NCBI GenBank assembly: GCA_947646735.1 | Contig: CANTFK010000298.1 | Location: forward strand, 44,588 to 108,587 | Source of the DNA: Peronospora farinosa | Lineage: Eukaryota > Oomycota > Peronosporomycetes > Peronosporales > Peronosporaceae | Length of the DNA stretch: 64,000 bases | Reading direction: 5' to 3' | Shown: positions 11,235 through 22,742 of the stretch, piece by piece | Layout of the letters: every line of letters starts with the position of its first letter | Numbering within the stretch: the first letter of the stretch is position 1 | Position numbers and translations under genes: made by a program | The notes under the pieces: model-generated | Seen by the model: the letters and a program-made list of their open reading frames with translations, nothing else | Database searches by the model: none | What the model was told of the DNA's origin: nothing

Positions 11235-12339
11235 TATGTATGACACATAACTCGTATGAATTAGACATCGCAACGAATACCGGTAGTCTATAGAGTAGGG
11301 CAATAAATCTTATCGTATTCATGTTCTGATATCATTTATATCAGTACATTGGTCGAAAGTTTTTCAGGTCAGATGTTTAAACTCCGCATTGTTTTAGAGG
11401 TTTATTATCATTAATAAGCAAGCTTCACGATGATGATTTAGTAATCTGGTACAGATTGATTGTGGATAATCATGTTTACGTTGAACACCTGTTTAGGGTT
11501 TCGTAATATGATTTATCCTATCATATAGACCTTAAGCTAGCTAAAGGATAACGAAAAAAATGTCACTCTTTCTTTTACATCTACATTGTGTGTGCTATTG
11601 TTGTTACTTTCTGTTCAACTTATGACAGCTTATAGCCCAATGGAGGCACCACACGAAGGCACTGCACGCGACGGCGTGCATGCGCGGCAACTCCCGCCAC
11701 CGGTCATGGAGGGACCGGTAGAAACAAAGATGTAAAGGCGAAGGGCAACCCCGGGAACGTCCATGCGGTGGGCGGTACCAACACCAGGAGGAATGATGCG
11801 TCAGAGCTCCTGGTCCTCATTGGAGGAATGGCTGGGCGGCTGGACAGCTCGAGGAGTCGTAGGCGAAGCTAGTGAATAACAAAGATGGACTGGAAGGAAC
11901 ATGGATACGCCCATGACTCCACCCATCAATTCAAGTTTATTTGCATCGGCCCTTGCTAAAGGGAACAAATATGCATATATGGATAGCTTAAATGGGTCGT
12001 CCAGTCGCCGCTTACGACTCCGGTGAATCGTCAATATATTTTAGATATAAAGTGGCTGGATATAGAAGACCAAGGCATGGAAACGAGTTTCATATTGCCC
12101 AAGGTCAAGCTTTTCACGGTATGAAGCCTCTAATATGTGTGCATGGACATACGCAAGGACAAGATCAGTGCTTGAATGACCAAGCACAAGGGAAACGATT
12201 TAAAGCCAGATACTCATACGCAAGTAAGAATTTACTTATGATGCGACCTTATGACGGTAGAGAACTTTACGAAGACCTCAAGTCTGGTTTTTGTATGGGG
12301 AAAAGATTTGTGCGCCACGTCTCATTGGCACAATCGCCT
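11235..12339. other. Edge of the conserved gene block; no recognised gene
   Basis: The first ~400 bp is AT-rich and probably holds the MetRS promoter. From about 11,640 the base composition turns GC-rich and plus-strand frames appear (ATG at 11,640, 31 codons; 11,992-12,354, 120 codons) but they are broken and match no family I know. They lie just before the Gypsy RT remnant, so they may be decayed retroelement sequence. This is a guess. Confidence 0.35.
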
Positions 12340-12397
12340 TGTGATTTTTTGTGAGTAAAGGATGTTAAAGCTGTCATCGCCATTAATGAAATTTTTG

Positions 12398-13100
12398 AGG
12401 GTCGCCGTAAGGCTGGCCATGTTCGCGAGACATTCGAGCCCGACTTTCTGTGTGAAGAAAGCCATCGGCAGTTGGCGCATTGTGCACGCCTTCAACAAGC
12501 TGAATGACGCCACGATCCGGCTCAAACGCCTATCCCTCGAAAAGACATGGTATTAGATACCATGTCCGGGAGCGAGATTTGCAGCGCCATAGTTATGACA
12601 GACGGTTTCTATCAGATCCTCATGAGAGACAGTGACATTCTGTTCACTGCGGTCAGAACCCCAAGCGGAATGCTTTGGGAGTGTTTAGTCATGCCAAAAG
12701 GTCTTAAGAACGCTCCAGGTACGTTCAATCGAATGGTGACACAAGTACTTCGTCCCACTTCGCGATTTTGCACCGAGCTACTTTGATGACATTTTTGTTC
12801 ACAGCTGCGCTGAGCAAAATCTCAGCGCTACGGAGGTACACCTTCGACACTTGAAGTAGGTGTTTCAAGTTATGCGCGAGAATAAATTGTATGCAAATTT
12901 GAGAAATGTGTCTTCTGTGCCCCCGAGATCCCAGTACTCGGATGCTACGTCAGCAAGAAAGATGTCCGCACTGATCCTGAGAAGATCTCATCGGTCTGTT
13001 CCTAGCCAACGCCCAGGACCGAAGCTGAATTACGCCAGTGGATCGGTCTGGCGAATTACTTGCATAAGAATACGAAGAATTATGCTGAGTTAGTCCATCC
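12398..13100 (+). pseudogene. Reverse transcriptase remnant of element A
   Basis: Recognisable RT pieces in shifted frames: HSSPTFCVKKA-like start near 12,430, the motif with LWECLVMPKGLKNAPGTFNR at about 12,670-12,735, and the catalytic box YFDDIFVHS near 12,780. Stops and frameshifts separate them, so no active enzyme can be made. Confidence 0.85.
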
Positions 13101-13161
13101 ATTAGTGACTTTGCTTTAGAAACGCAGAACATCAATCTGCCTTCGACTCCGTGGAAAGGAC

Positions 13162-13640
13162 TTGTCCGAGGCGCCACTGCTGATGTTACCTGACGACTCC
13201 AAGCCATTCCATGTCGCACGTGACGCGAGAAATTTCGCTTTAGAATGTGACCTCATGCAATTTGATGACGAGGGTCTAGAGCGCGTCGTGAGTTTTCAAT
13301 CACGACAGATGAAACCCGCAAAGAAAAAATATCCGGTACACGACAAGGAGATTTTGGCTATGAGCTACGCGCTAATCAAGCTCAGAGTATATTTGCTCGG
13401 AAGAAGATGTGTTTAATCTATACAGATCACGCCTCATTGCGTACCGCCGTCAAGAGTCCTCACTTGTCTCAGCGTATGGCATGATGGTTGACATTCATCG
13501 CCGAGTATAATTTTGTGGTACATTACAAGACTTGCAAGAACACCATTCTCGCTGACGCGCTTTCTCGTCGTCCTGATTACGATCCTTGGCGAGACATGTG
13601 TCATCAAACAGAGAATGTTGATGACGTCGTCGACATCTAA
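13162..13640 (+). pseudogene. RNase H remnant of element A
   Basis: The RT-linked Gypsy RNase H domain reads HVARDARNFALECDLMQFD, then PVHDKEILAMSYALIKLRVY, a frameshift near 13,412, then IYTDHASLRTAVKSPHLSQR and ILADALSRRPDYDP. The catalytic Asp-Glu-Asp pattern is partly recognisable but the frame is interrupted, and the first Asp region reads ARDAR. Confidence 0.8.
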
Positions 13641-13787
13641 GCGTGTTGTATTGAGCTAGGACTCAATTCTACGATCTCAACACTTGTGCTGTCGATTCGA
13701 ACTCAGATCTGAATTTTACGCTAATGATTCCTTCTATGCGGGAATCATTAACTATCGTATCACCCCAGTGAGGGTTCACTCGCGAAG

Positions 13788-15383
13788 TTGACGAAACCAA
13801 CACGCAATGACATCAAGCGTTACGCTCTTGACGGTCCGTTGCTGACGTACACGATGAACGTCTTTGGTTCACCGCGTTTCGTCATCTCTGCTGATGACGG
13901 TTTTCGAGTCCTATTGGCTCACGAATTTCACGACAGTTCAGCTGGTGGTCACCTGAGTCGCGAAAAAGACGTTTATGGCTATTTCTCGTGTGTTTTTATG
14001 ACCGCGAATTTAACGGCGTTACATGATGCTGAGATACTGTAGTTATATTCATAATCATGTTGTGGATGTAATATTACGAATATTGCATAAATGTATTCTT
14101 GATACTTCTCTTTAAGGAGGTATTAAGTATAAGCGTTATGATACGGTATTCGGTAATACCGTATCATATCGATTAGGATTCGAAGATCGGTATGGAGTGT
14201 ACTAAGTACATTACACCCAGATGTTTGGACGACACGTCGTGTAATAGAAAAGTCTGCATATTATTGTTACTATTATAGCAGTTAATTTAGTGTATGGCAC
14301 TTAGGATAGGGTTATTCCTAAATATCTTAGTGCATAAAAAAATCAGTTCGCATGTTGAATTTTAGAAGCAAGGTCTTTACAAGACTTGTTTTCTAGTGCA
14401 CCTCGTACGTACGGTTCTGTGACCCGTAAGCTTACTAAGCTTGTGAGTGTAAGCTCGTAGACTGAAGAAGTCTCTAGGACGGGTAAACTTCGTAGTCGTT
14501 GAACTAGTTACATAGAACTAAGTGGATTGTAACCGTAACTCGATTTAGTTTTTTAGAACTAAGAGGCTACATCCTTTAAGGTCTTCCTCTGACTGAAGAG
14601 CTGTGTAGCACCGCTACAGCGAATGTATAAGTACATTTAGAAGTGTGTGCGCTTCTGAGAAAACTTCCATCCTGTGAAGCCCGCGCCGTCTTCACAAGCC
14701 CCATTGCGTCCGTTTCCGATTGCTACGGAAGACTGACGTTCAGTCAGCATGGATTTTATCTTCGGACTTACACCGGATGAAGAGAGCGCTTGGGAGTATT
14801 GGTATTCGTGGATCGAATTAGCAAAATGGTGCATTTTGCTCCGGTCTCCGCCAACATTACGGCGGAGACGACAGCAAAGATCTTCATAGATCTTATCTTC
14901 AACGGCTTGCCAGAATCTATTGTTTCGGACCGTGACCGTTTCACTTCGGCTTTCTGGGCCGAAGTATTCCAGCTATTAGGCACGCGGTTGCTTATGTTTA
15001 CGGCGGACTATCCAGAGACGGATGGGCAAACGGAGCGCGTAAACAGAGTGCTCGAAGATGTCTTGAGCAGTTATGCAACATCTTTCTCGTCATGGAGTTC
15101 ATTTCTTCCACTTGCAGAGATTGCTATCAACAATGCAGTACATGCGTCAACCGGATTGACGCCTTTTTTCGGGAACATCGCAAAGCATCCTCGCGTCCCG
15201 GCGCTTCTTGCTCTCTCAGCTTCAAAGCACCCAGTCTCAAAGCTTGATAAGGGAGTATCTACCGATGACATTGCGCCGAAACTATTGATAATTCAATATG
15301 ATGAAGATAAGGTTGCCGATGATGCAACTTATGGTATTACTTTTGTGGCCAACGGCATATCGACTCCGAACGCGATGCATTAG
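13788..15383 (+). pseudogene. Integrase of element A, split by an LTR insertion
   Basis: The N-terminal zinc-domain part (HEFHDSSAGGHLSREK) ends near 14,030 where an LTR is inserted. After it the linker resumes (VKPAPSSQAPLRPFPIAT near 14,660), then a 197-codon open frame at 14,790-15,383 carries the DDE core: VLVFVDRISKMVHFAP, SIVSDRDRFTSAFWAEVF and the Glu region PETDGQTERVNRVLED. The core itself is intact here but interrupted in copy 2 (element D), so the two copies have different lesions. Confidence 0.85.
14038..14618 (+). mobile_element. Solo LTR inserted in the element A integrase
   Basis: The segment starts TGTAGTTATA and ends CCGCTACA, so the ends form the inverted pair TGTAG/CTACA. 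It interrupts the integrase reading. I see no clear target-site duplication. It contains many short inverted repeats, for example ACGGTATT...AATACCGT and TGTAGC-ACC-GCTACA. Its first half resembles the minus-strand LTR piece at 28,372-28,740. Confidence 0.7.
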
Positions 15384-15794
15384 ATTACGTCTCCCGTTGC
15401 TAATATTTGCTCTTAAAAACATACACCGCATGCGGATGGCTGCAGTAACCGAATAAATTCTATTACGAAAAAAGATCACGCGTTTTTTTGCGTGATGTAT
15501 TACAAGAGGCAGTCAACAAGCAAAACGAGAATGCAGACGGAAGAGGTCGAAAAATCATGTTGACATTTACATAAGGTGACAGAGTATCATTATTATCAAC
15601 AAGTGGATTACCAAACACTCTAGTGTGGAAAAGCGATCCGAAGGTTCCCCAGTGATCGATGAACACTGCTGATTATATCCCGCTCTCTGATTGGCCAATA
15701 AGCCTTGCGAGACGAATGGATGAGAGGTCAACACGATGACAACACAGAAGAATTTCGATAAAAGTGTATCGGGTGTGGGACACACACCATAGGC

Positions 15795-16035
15795 ACGATC
15801 TGAAACGACCGGATCGACCAGTCCGGATCGACAAATCCGGATCAACTAATTCGGATCGACGTACCGACGGATCGACGGATTGACGGATCGACGAATCGAC
15901 TAATCCGTATCGACGGATCGACAAATCCGGATCGATTATCGATTGATCAGTAGCCTCGATTCGAAATGTGGATCGCGATACGTAACCGGTTACGGATTGG
16001 TCCGTAACCTCGATCCGAAATCCGAATCAACGAGA
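15795..16035 (+). repeat. GATC-rich tandem array upstream of B1
   Basis: Degenerate tandem units of about 10-17 bp built on GGATCGAC (for example GGATCGACAAATCC) repeat more than ten times. The array sits before the conserved LTR/leader block, in the position of an LTR U3 region. Copy 2 is at about 46,530-46,760. Confidence 0.75.
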
Positions 16036-17177
16036 TCACGACGGTATCTGAGGTGGGCCACATAACGAGACCTGATATATTTCCAAAACGGCGACACGTG
16101 GCAGTAGATCCTGGGCTATAGATAGGCAAGATCATAGATTTTGGTATTTGATTGGTTAACATTAAACAGAGTTTAATGTGCTTCTAAATACACGTGTCGA
16201 CTTCTTTATTTCGGGCAGTATATTTGGCCTCCCGACGCCGAGAATATCGACTACAAGTGCACCCTGGATGTTTTGGCCAGGCGGAAGCATTCTCAACATA
16301 ACAACTTAATTGCGAAAAATTTTTTTGGGGTAGAGCACTCATTGAGCTAGGGGGTGATTTTTTTACTGAACTCTTGGAAACTCCGAGGAAGCAGGAATAA
16401 CAAGTAAAGTTAAGGCAAGCAAGTGCAGGACGGATCAAGTGGTCAGAAGGTTCTGCTCAAGTAGTCAGAAGGTTCAAGCTTCGCCTTTTTGGACTATTGG
16501 TATCTATTAGGAAGATCAACAAACAATTACTCGGTCAATCGATTGAATATTTCCGCACGATCGCCAAAACCCCCTATCTCTAACACAATTCGGATCAGCA
16601 TTCACTCAAGTCCACCGAGAAGAGTGCAATCCGCCCAACCGACGGGTATACAAGGTGAGGAGGGCTTTGCACACGGACTCGGGGTACCCCCTTCGTTAGT
16701 CGGTAGTCCGGGCGCCAGTGAAGAGTCGGAAGTACATCAGAAATTTTGTGAAACCCACTCCACCACAATGGTGCGCGTGAACGGATCTTCTGTTGACTCG
16801 AGTTTTTAACGTGAGTCCCTAAGAGAAGATGTTAAGGTCAAAATTGAACCTGGGATTGAGGCGTCAGCGACAGAGGGATCGCCGCAGACGCGTAAAACAA
16901 AAAGATCCCCAGATCATTAGCGTTTTGTGAGGGGCGCAGATGAAAAGAAAATCAAAAAGGAAGATCAAGAAATTGATCTGGAAGAAAAACCTCTACCCCT
17001 CAGGTTCCTTCGGATACCCCCGCAGATCGTGCTGTAAAGTACGATTTGCCTGATAAAAATCTGACGGGTAAACCCGAACGATTTTTTCATCAAACACCAC
17101 TTTCCCATCTTCAGGAACAATGTGTAAGAAGAAGAAGTCGAAGTCCTTTCGGAAGAAAGTGAAAGACCCCAACTCGG

Positions 17178-17262
17178 ATAGCGATCAAGACAAGTCAAAG
17201 ATCGCGATCAAGACAAGTCAAAGATCGCGATCAAAACAAGTCAAAGATCGCGATCAAGAAAC
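17178..17262 (+). repeat. 23-bp tandem repeat in the basic gag leader, three units
   Basis: The unit contains GATCAAGACAAGTCAAAGAT and encodes a Lys/Ser/Arg/Asp-rich stretch. Three consecutive units are present here, but only two at the matching place in the second copy (about 47,910-47,965). The 23-bp loss accounts for the offset change from 30,733 to 30,710 and shifts the downstream frame, since 23 is not a multiple of three. Confidence 0.85.
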
Positions 17263-17566
17263 AAGAACTTGTGAGTTTTCAATGGGATCAGCTGGAGAAT
17301 CAATTATACTGGAAGGATCTAAAACGGACTTTATCGGAAGATCCTGTGTTGAGGACGCTACGTCCGAAACTTATTGGAGCGTTGAGTAGACCAGTGTCGA
17401 CACCTTGGAAAGCATTCAGTCTATTTGATGCGATCCAAGGATTGACTCAATTACTGAGAGAAGCCTGTTTCACATTGTGATATTTTGACGCTGATGACAT
17501 CCTGGATTTCGGCCAAGATCGTATCACGATCACGGTAAATATCCTTTTAAAAAGATAATTTCACTG

Positions 17567-18648
17567 GTGGGTATATGCGATCTGAACGACTCGATAGATA
17601 AATTGGAAATCGATGATCACAAGGAACATCTGACTGGATCTTCACGATATGCGTCAGCTGAGTCTGAAGCCATGTCAGAGGATTCATTGGATCTACGCCG
17701 GATGTCGCTGGGGCCGAACGGCGCAGATTTTCTACAGGATCACATGGCCCGTATTAAGACGAAGCCTGTTCCTTTGATCGCGCCCGCGATCACACCTGAT
17801 ATCACGAAATATATAAACTTTGAAGATATGCAGCAATTTTCAATGCATTCATGGAGAAATTTATAAAGGAGCAAAAACACCAAGGTGGACAATGACCGCG
17901 TGAATAAGACTCCGACTAAAAAAACAGGTCAAACATTGTCAGATGTGGATATGGAATCTGTGGGATCGCACCATAGTCAACTGAGCGAGTACGACCCTGA
18001 TGATTTATATATTGGCGAAACGAAACGACCTTGGTGTCAACAACGGAGATGCCATCGGGGATCGGAAACTCCGCTCCACGCATTCGCGTGTCAGCAATCT
18101 CGGATCTAAATGACTTTGCTGGGAAAGACAAAGACGAAGACCGAGCGATCAGTTGGGTCGGTAAGGTTAAGTCCGCTTTATTACGCGATAAGGTTCCAGA
18201 CAGCGAAAAATGTCTAGTGATCGGCGACCTGCTAATTGCACCAGCTCAAAATTGGCATCGTCAATTTGGCAGTTTAACGAAGAACTCATGGAAAAGGTTA
18301 TTGAAATGTTTCGTGGAAGAATTTTGTGGACGGGGGGTTTCCGTTGGGCGACAGTATTATCATGTGCGGAAGCGTTCGGATGAATCGCCACTTGAATATC
18401 TCTACCGACTGAATGTGGCTGGGATGCGAGCAAATATTCAAGTTTTTTTAGATGGCACTCCCGAATTAAAAAGTGAGCATGTGGAACATTACATTGAAAC
18501 TTTAAATAAACAGAAATTAGCCGACCAGCTCTTATTATTGCGTTTGGAAGATGCTGAAGCTTTAGAGGCACTCTTCGTGCATATCAGCGAGGACGCGATC
18601 GTCGCGGTAAGGCTTCAATGGGATCGAATAAATTTCGACAGAAGGTGA
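17567..18648 (+). pseudogene. Gag of element B1, frameshifted
   Basis: Three plus-strand frames (17,567-17,866; 17,885-18,109; 18,031-18,648) together read as a Gypsy capsid protein. The last, of 205 codons, carries the retrotransposon gag core: APAQNWHRQFGSLTKNSWKR, then FVEEFCGRG and SPLEYLYRLNVAGMRA. The start is broken by stops and a frame change near 18,040. No zinc knuckle follows. Confidence 0.75.
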
Positions 18649-19529
18649 TAACAACTTCTACGCCATCACTTCGAACCAACTCAAGCGGTTACAGCAATTA
18701 GCATGGAAGTTGGGAGCAGAATCAGATCTTAGCGGATCCGAGCCCGAAGGCGATTAACGTCAGATTTATTCAACTGCGAGACCAGGTCCTCCGAAATCGT
18801 TGCGTGATCAAGGGATCGTCCAAATACGACGTATCAAGCTGATCGCACTGACGGGAACGTGCAGATGAAATTGTGGTAAAGTCGGTTAGGAATTTTCACT
18901 AAGTCCAGTAACAATTTGCTCGGTAAATCCGGAGCCGAATTATCGAGACTTTTCTCGCCAACTGTTACCTTTTTTCCATAACGGTTGGATTCCTTTCCCA
19001 TAACGGTTGGATCCCTGTCCACCACTAAGTCACTTACTAAAATGACTTATTGGGTGTGGTGGAGTCGATCTTAATTCATGGATGATCGAATGGAAAAGTA
19101 CCGTTTATCGTAGCATGGATCACATTTCCAGGTTATATTGGATTATCATGGAATAAATCACCGCTTGGATATACTTGATTCCAGTATCGCTTAATCCAAC
19201 TGATTGAATTGAAATTGTACGGATTATACTTGAATTCGGAATAGTGGAATTTCTCAAAGTGTGGATCGCGGCATCAATTAATTGTAATGGACAAATCATG
19301 ATCCGAGATACATATCGCATCGCTATCGAGTTTGGATAGCACCGCGATCCAAGTCTGGATCACACCGCAATCTTAGTATTCAGGTGGATCTGCGATCCGT
19401 GATTCTGTTATTTCACTCTGGAGGAGCGAGTAAACAATTTTCATAAATTGTAGATCGCGATCCAAGTTACGTGGATCACACATCAAGGATCGATCCCGAA
19501 ACATTGTGCAGAAAACGAGATCCAACTTG

Positions 19530-20260
19530 AAAAACGCGATGCGACTCAGAACCGCGATTCAAGACTGAGCGCGATCCAAGGTAGAGCGCGATCCGACTCA
19601 GAACCACGATCCAAGACTGAGCGCGATCCAAGGCAAACCGCGATCCGACTCAGAACCGCGATCCGGCTCAGAACCGTGATCCGACTCAGAACCGCGATCC
19701 AAGACTGAGCGCGATCCAAGGTTAACCACGATCCGACTCAGAACCGCGATCCGGCTCAGAACCGCGATCCAAGACTGAGCGCGATCCAAGGCAAACCACG
19801 ATCCGACTCAGAACCGCGATTCGGCTCAGAACCGCGATCCGGCTCAGAACCGCGATTCAAGGCTGAGCGCGATCCAAGGTAAACCGCGATCCGACTCAGA
19901 ACCGTGATCCGACTCAGAACCGCGATCCGGCTCAGAACCGCGATCCAAGGCTCGAACCGCGATCCAAGGCAGATCGCGATCCAAGGTAAAACCCACCGGG
20001 AGCGCGATCCGACTCAGAACCGCGATCCGGCTCAGAACCGCGATTCAAGGCTGAACGCGATCCAAGGTAGATCGCGATCCGACTCAGAACCGCGATCCAA
20101 GGCTGAGCGCGATCCAAGGTAAACCGTGATCCAACGTAGATCCGCGATCCGACCTAGATCGCGATCCAACTCACAAGGATTACGCATTATGGATCGACCG
20201 CGATCCTGAGCTGATACGCGATCTGATTCGGATCGCGATCCAAGGATAAGGCAAGATCGC
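19530..20260 (+). repeat. GATC-rich minisatellite, 17-18 bp units, upstream of B2
   Basis: About 40 tandem units, each starting with CGCGATCC and continuing as GGCTCAGAAC, GACTCAGAAC, AAGGCTGAG or AAGGTAAAC. Units are 17-18 bp and interspersed in higher-order order. It precedes the conserved B2 LTR/leader block at about 20,280. The second copy (about 50,241-50,940) is roughly 32 bp shorter, that is about two units fewer. Low-complexity frames inside it (Ser/Arg/Asp/Gly-rich) are not genes. Confidence 0.9.
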
Positions 20261-20683
20261 CGATGGATCGGGATGGCAAAGGCATTTGGGGTGGACCACA
20301 TATTCGAGATCTGTTTTTTTCTGAAAGGGTGACACGTGGTGATAGATCCTGGACTACAGATAGGCAGAATCGTAGGTTTCGAGTTTTGATTGGTTAACAC
20401 TAAACAGAGTTCAATTTTACTTCTAATACACGTGTCGACTTCTCTTCCGGGCTTGATTCTTTGGCCACCCGACGTCTCTAGGAAGCCTACACACTACGCA
20501 AGTCATATCCCTGAATTGTTTGGCCAGGGATTGCAAGAACTCTCAACATAACTCAACTGCATCGGACGCAGATTAAACACGTAGGGCAAGGCGAAGCAAG
20601 TACAGGACGGATCAAGTGGTCAGAAGGTTCTGCTCAAGTGGTCAGACGATTCAAGCTTCGTTTTATTGGATTCCCGTGATTGA

Positions 20684-21179
20684 TTGGGAAGATCACACCA
20701 AGTACTCGGTTTATCTTGTGAAGATTTCCACAAGATAACCAAACCTCCTATCCCTAACCCAATTAGGATCAACATCGACTCAAGTCTACCGAGAAGAGAG
20801 CAACCCGCCCTACCGACGGGTACAAAGGGTGAGGAAGGCTTTATACACGGAATTGGGGTACCCCCTACGTTAGTCGGTCGTCCGGGCGCCAGTGGAGAGT
20901 TGGAATCGCATCAGCAATTTTGCGAATCCCACTCCACCACAAAACCTTGCACCCATTGTGGTTCCACCAATCATAATGATCGAAGCTGTTGGAAAAAGGT
21001 TAACATGCCAGAAATGCAGCCGCAAAGGACATCCATCGGAGAATTGTTTTTTCGTTTGCCGTGCCTGTGGGAAGTTGCATAAGGTGGGGAAGTGTGCTAT
21101 GGAGGAATTCTATAACATTATCCGCCAGTGGTATGTCCCGAACCGACATGCGGGAATGCTTTCAGAAAAGGAGGAATAG
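20684..21179 (+). pseudogene. Zinc-knuckle part of B2 gag
   Basis: Two overlapping frames. The first (20,684-21,082) ends with a perfect CCHC knuckle, CTHCGSTNHNDRSC. The second (to 21,179) has another perfect CCHC knuckle, CQKCSRKGHPSENC, and a variant, CRACGKLHKVGKC. A frameshift near 20,995 separates the first from the other two. Knuckles of this type bind the genomic RNA during packaging. Confidence 0.85.
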
Positions 21180-21295
21180 ATGTTAAACTAGGACGCTCGC
21201 CAGGTTGGAATCTGGTAAGAGCCGATCGTTCTAGGCTATGCATTTATGCATATATCGAAAGGAGGGAAGACTGCTAAATTGATGAAACGAAAAAA

Positions 21296-22022
21296 ATGGA
21301 TAACAATATATGTGATTTGAATTTGAAAATTTCATCTTATGTTTCCAGCGTCAAGAAAGTTAATGAATTTTTACGATCACAAAGTATGATGGAATTAAAT
21401 CTGGCTCCAGGCAAATCTCGTGGATATTGGAAATATCATGCGCTTGCTAAATGCTTCAAGCAAGCGAAAGCCACAGGCAAGATCAATAGTGAAAAAGCCA
21501 CGATGCTTTTTGATTGCGGCGCCGAAGTCTCAATATTTGACACCACTTTTGCTCGTAAGGTTGGCTGTGTCATCGACAAAAGTCAGAGACAATAATGTGT
21601 GGGAATTGGAGAAATTATTACATGAAGATTGGGCGTGCAAAGATAAAAGTCACATTGGCAGATCGCTGGTGTATTATTTCGATGTTTGGGCTGGTGATCA
21701 AGCTGGACAAGAAGCAATTTTCGGGATGGATTATATGGTCCCGGCTGGAATTCGCCTCGATCTCGCTGATGGAACACTTTGTCTGCCGGACGAAGTTCGT
21801 ATTCATCTTTCAGGACGACGACCCCCATATAATTCAAAGATTCAAGTTACTAATGTTAACGATCAGTATGTGAATATTTCAGTGGGGAGTTTAGTGGCAG
21901 TAACGATTAGCCTTGGTTCTCCGGATGCAAAATTATGGGTAACGCGAGGTCCCAATTGGGTACCTACTGTAATTTCCGGACCTGGCAGGAAAACAATACC
22001 TGCGGATCACCAATCTCAGTGA
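21296..22022 (+). pseudogene. Aspartic protease of B2, frameshifted
   Basis: The active-site loop reads ATMLFDCGAEVSIFDTTFAR at about 21,500-21,560, so the usual Asp-Ser/Thr-Gly is Asp-Cys-Gly here. After a frameshift near 21,590 the C-terminal half continues to 22,022 with QEAIFGMDYMVPAGIRLDL, matching the second half of a retropepsin. The enzyme would cut the Gag-Pol chain. A truncated product is expected. Confidence 0.75.
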
Positions 22023-22202
22023 TAAAATGATATTTTTTAAGCACAACATATCATTGCTATGCGGATGGCTACAGATATGACCCCTCGTTCTCCAGGGTAT
22101 GTCTCAGTCGGATCACGTCGATAAAATGAATGGCAGAAATTAGCGTTTGAAGCCACAACGGGTCGAACAAAAGAATCGTTAGAAGAATTTACGGGACCAC
22201 TA

Positions 22203-22604
22203 GTGGATCACCGATCATATCCTACGCCAAAGAAGATCTTAACTCGTCCAAAGAAGGAATTAATAGATAAAGTAACGGAACCTATAAATATCGTTTCGCG
22301 ATACGCGGATGAAGGTACTCCAGCATACGGTACTAGCAATAAGGTCGAAAAAGAAATGGAGATTAGAGATGAAACGCAATGTCCATTTGTGATCAATACG
22401 GTCAAAGGGAATAATCCGGAACAGGATCGATTAATAGACCACGATTCTCAAGATGTTAGTTCCAAGCCGGAAATTAATAGTCACGATTTAGGGACCCGAG
22501 AACTGGCTAATGATTTGACCGGTGTGAAAGATGAAGATATATCGATGAAAGACTGTGAAGGCAAGAAACATGATGGGTCACGAAAGTGGCGAAGTATATG
22601 CTGA
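22203..22604 (+). other. Protease-RT linker frame of B2, 133 codons
   Basis: An open frame rich in Lys, Glu and Asp with no recognised domain, located between protease and RT. It is conserved in copy 2 (52,882-53,283) with one residue changed. It is probably the variable spacer of the polyprotein. Confidence 0.5.
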
Positions 22605-22742
22605 GGATGTTGACCAACATATTGCAGTTTTGCCCGAGATCGTTTCGTCTACAGCAGAAGTTACTATCGAAGACATTCAAGTGGGTGACCCAACAATACC
22701 ATTATCAGATGATCAGAAGAGTTGATCTGAAAAAGTCGACAT

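Larger units (their letters stand above)
12340..15700 (+). mobile_element. Element A: 5'-truncated Ty3/Gypsy retroelement
   Basis: Broken pol in the order reverse transcriptase, RNase H, integrase, which is the Ty3/Gypsy order. Homology to element D begins near 12,340, inside the RT; gag, protease and the 5' LTR are absent. The 3' end (about 15,460-15,700) still reads like the post-integrase region (GDRVLLSTSGLPNT in one frame). A 581-bp LTR copy is inserted in the integrase at 14,038. Element B1 sequence follows at about 15,700 with no 3' LTR seen. Confidence 0.85.
15700..19400 (+). mobile_element. Element B1: gag-only Ty3/Gypsy remnant
   Basis: Order: GATC-rich array (15,795-16,035), a conserved LTR or leader block (about 16,040-16,440), a leader frame at 16,489-16,809, then basic repeats and a gag region to 18,650. 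No protease, RT or integrase follows; the sequence runs into the GATC-rich array of B2. The leader block and the leader frame are clearly homologous to those of B2 at 20,280-21,000 (shared GVPP.LVG.PGAS), so B1 and B2 belong to one family. Confidence 0.7.

Noticed and set aside
19598..20122. Ser/Arg/Asp/Gly-rich frames on both strands in the minisatellite
   Set aside because: They are by-products of a tandem repeat with no stop codon in some frames.
19530..20260. CRISPR-like array
   Set aside because: Units are contiguous 17-18 bp variants without unique spacers and the genome is eukaryotic; it is a minisatellite.
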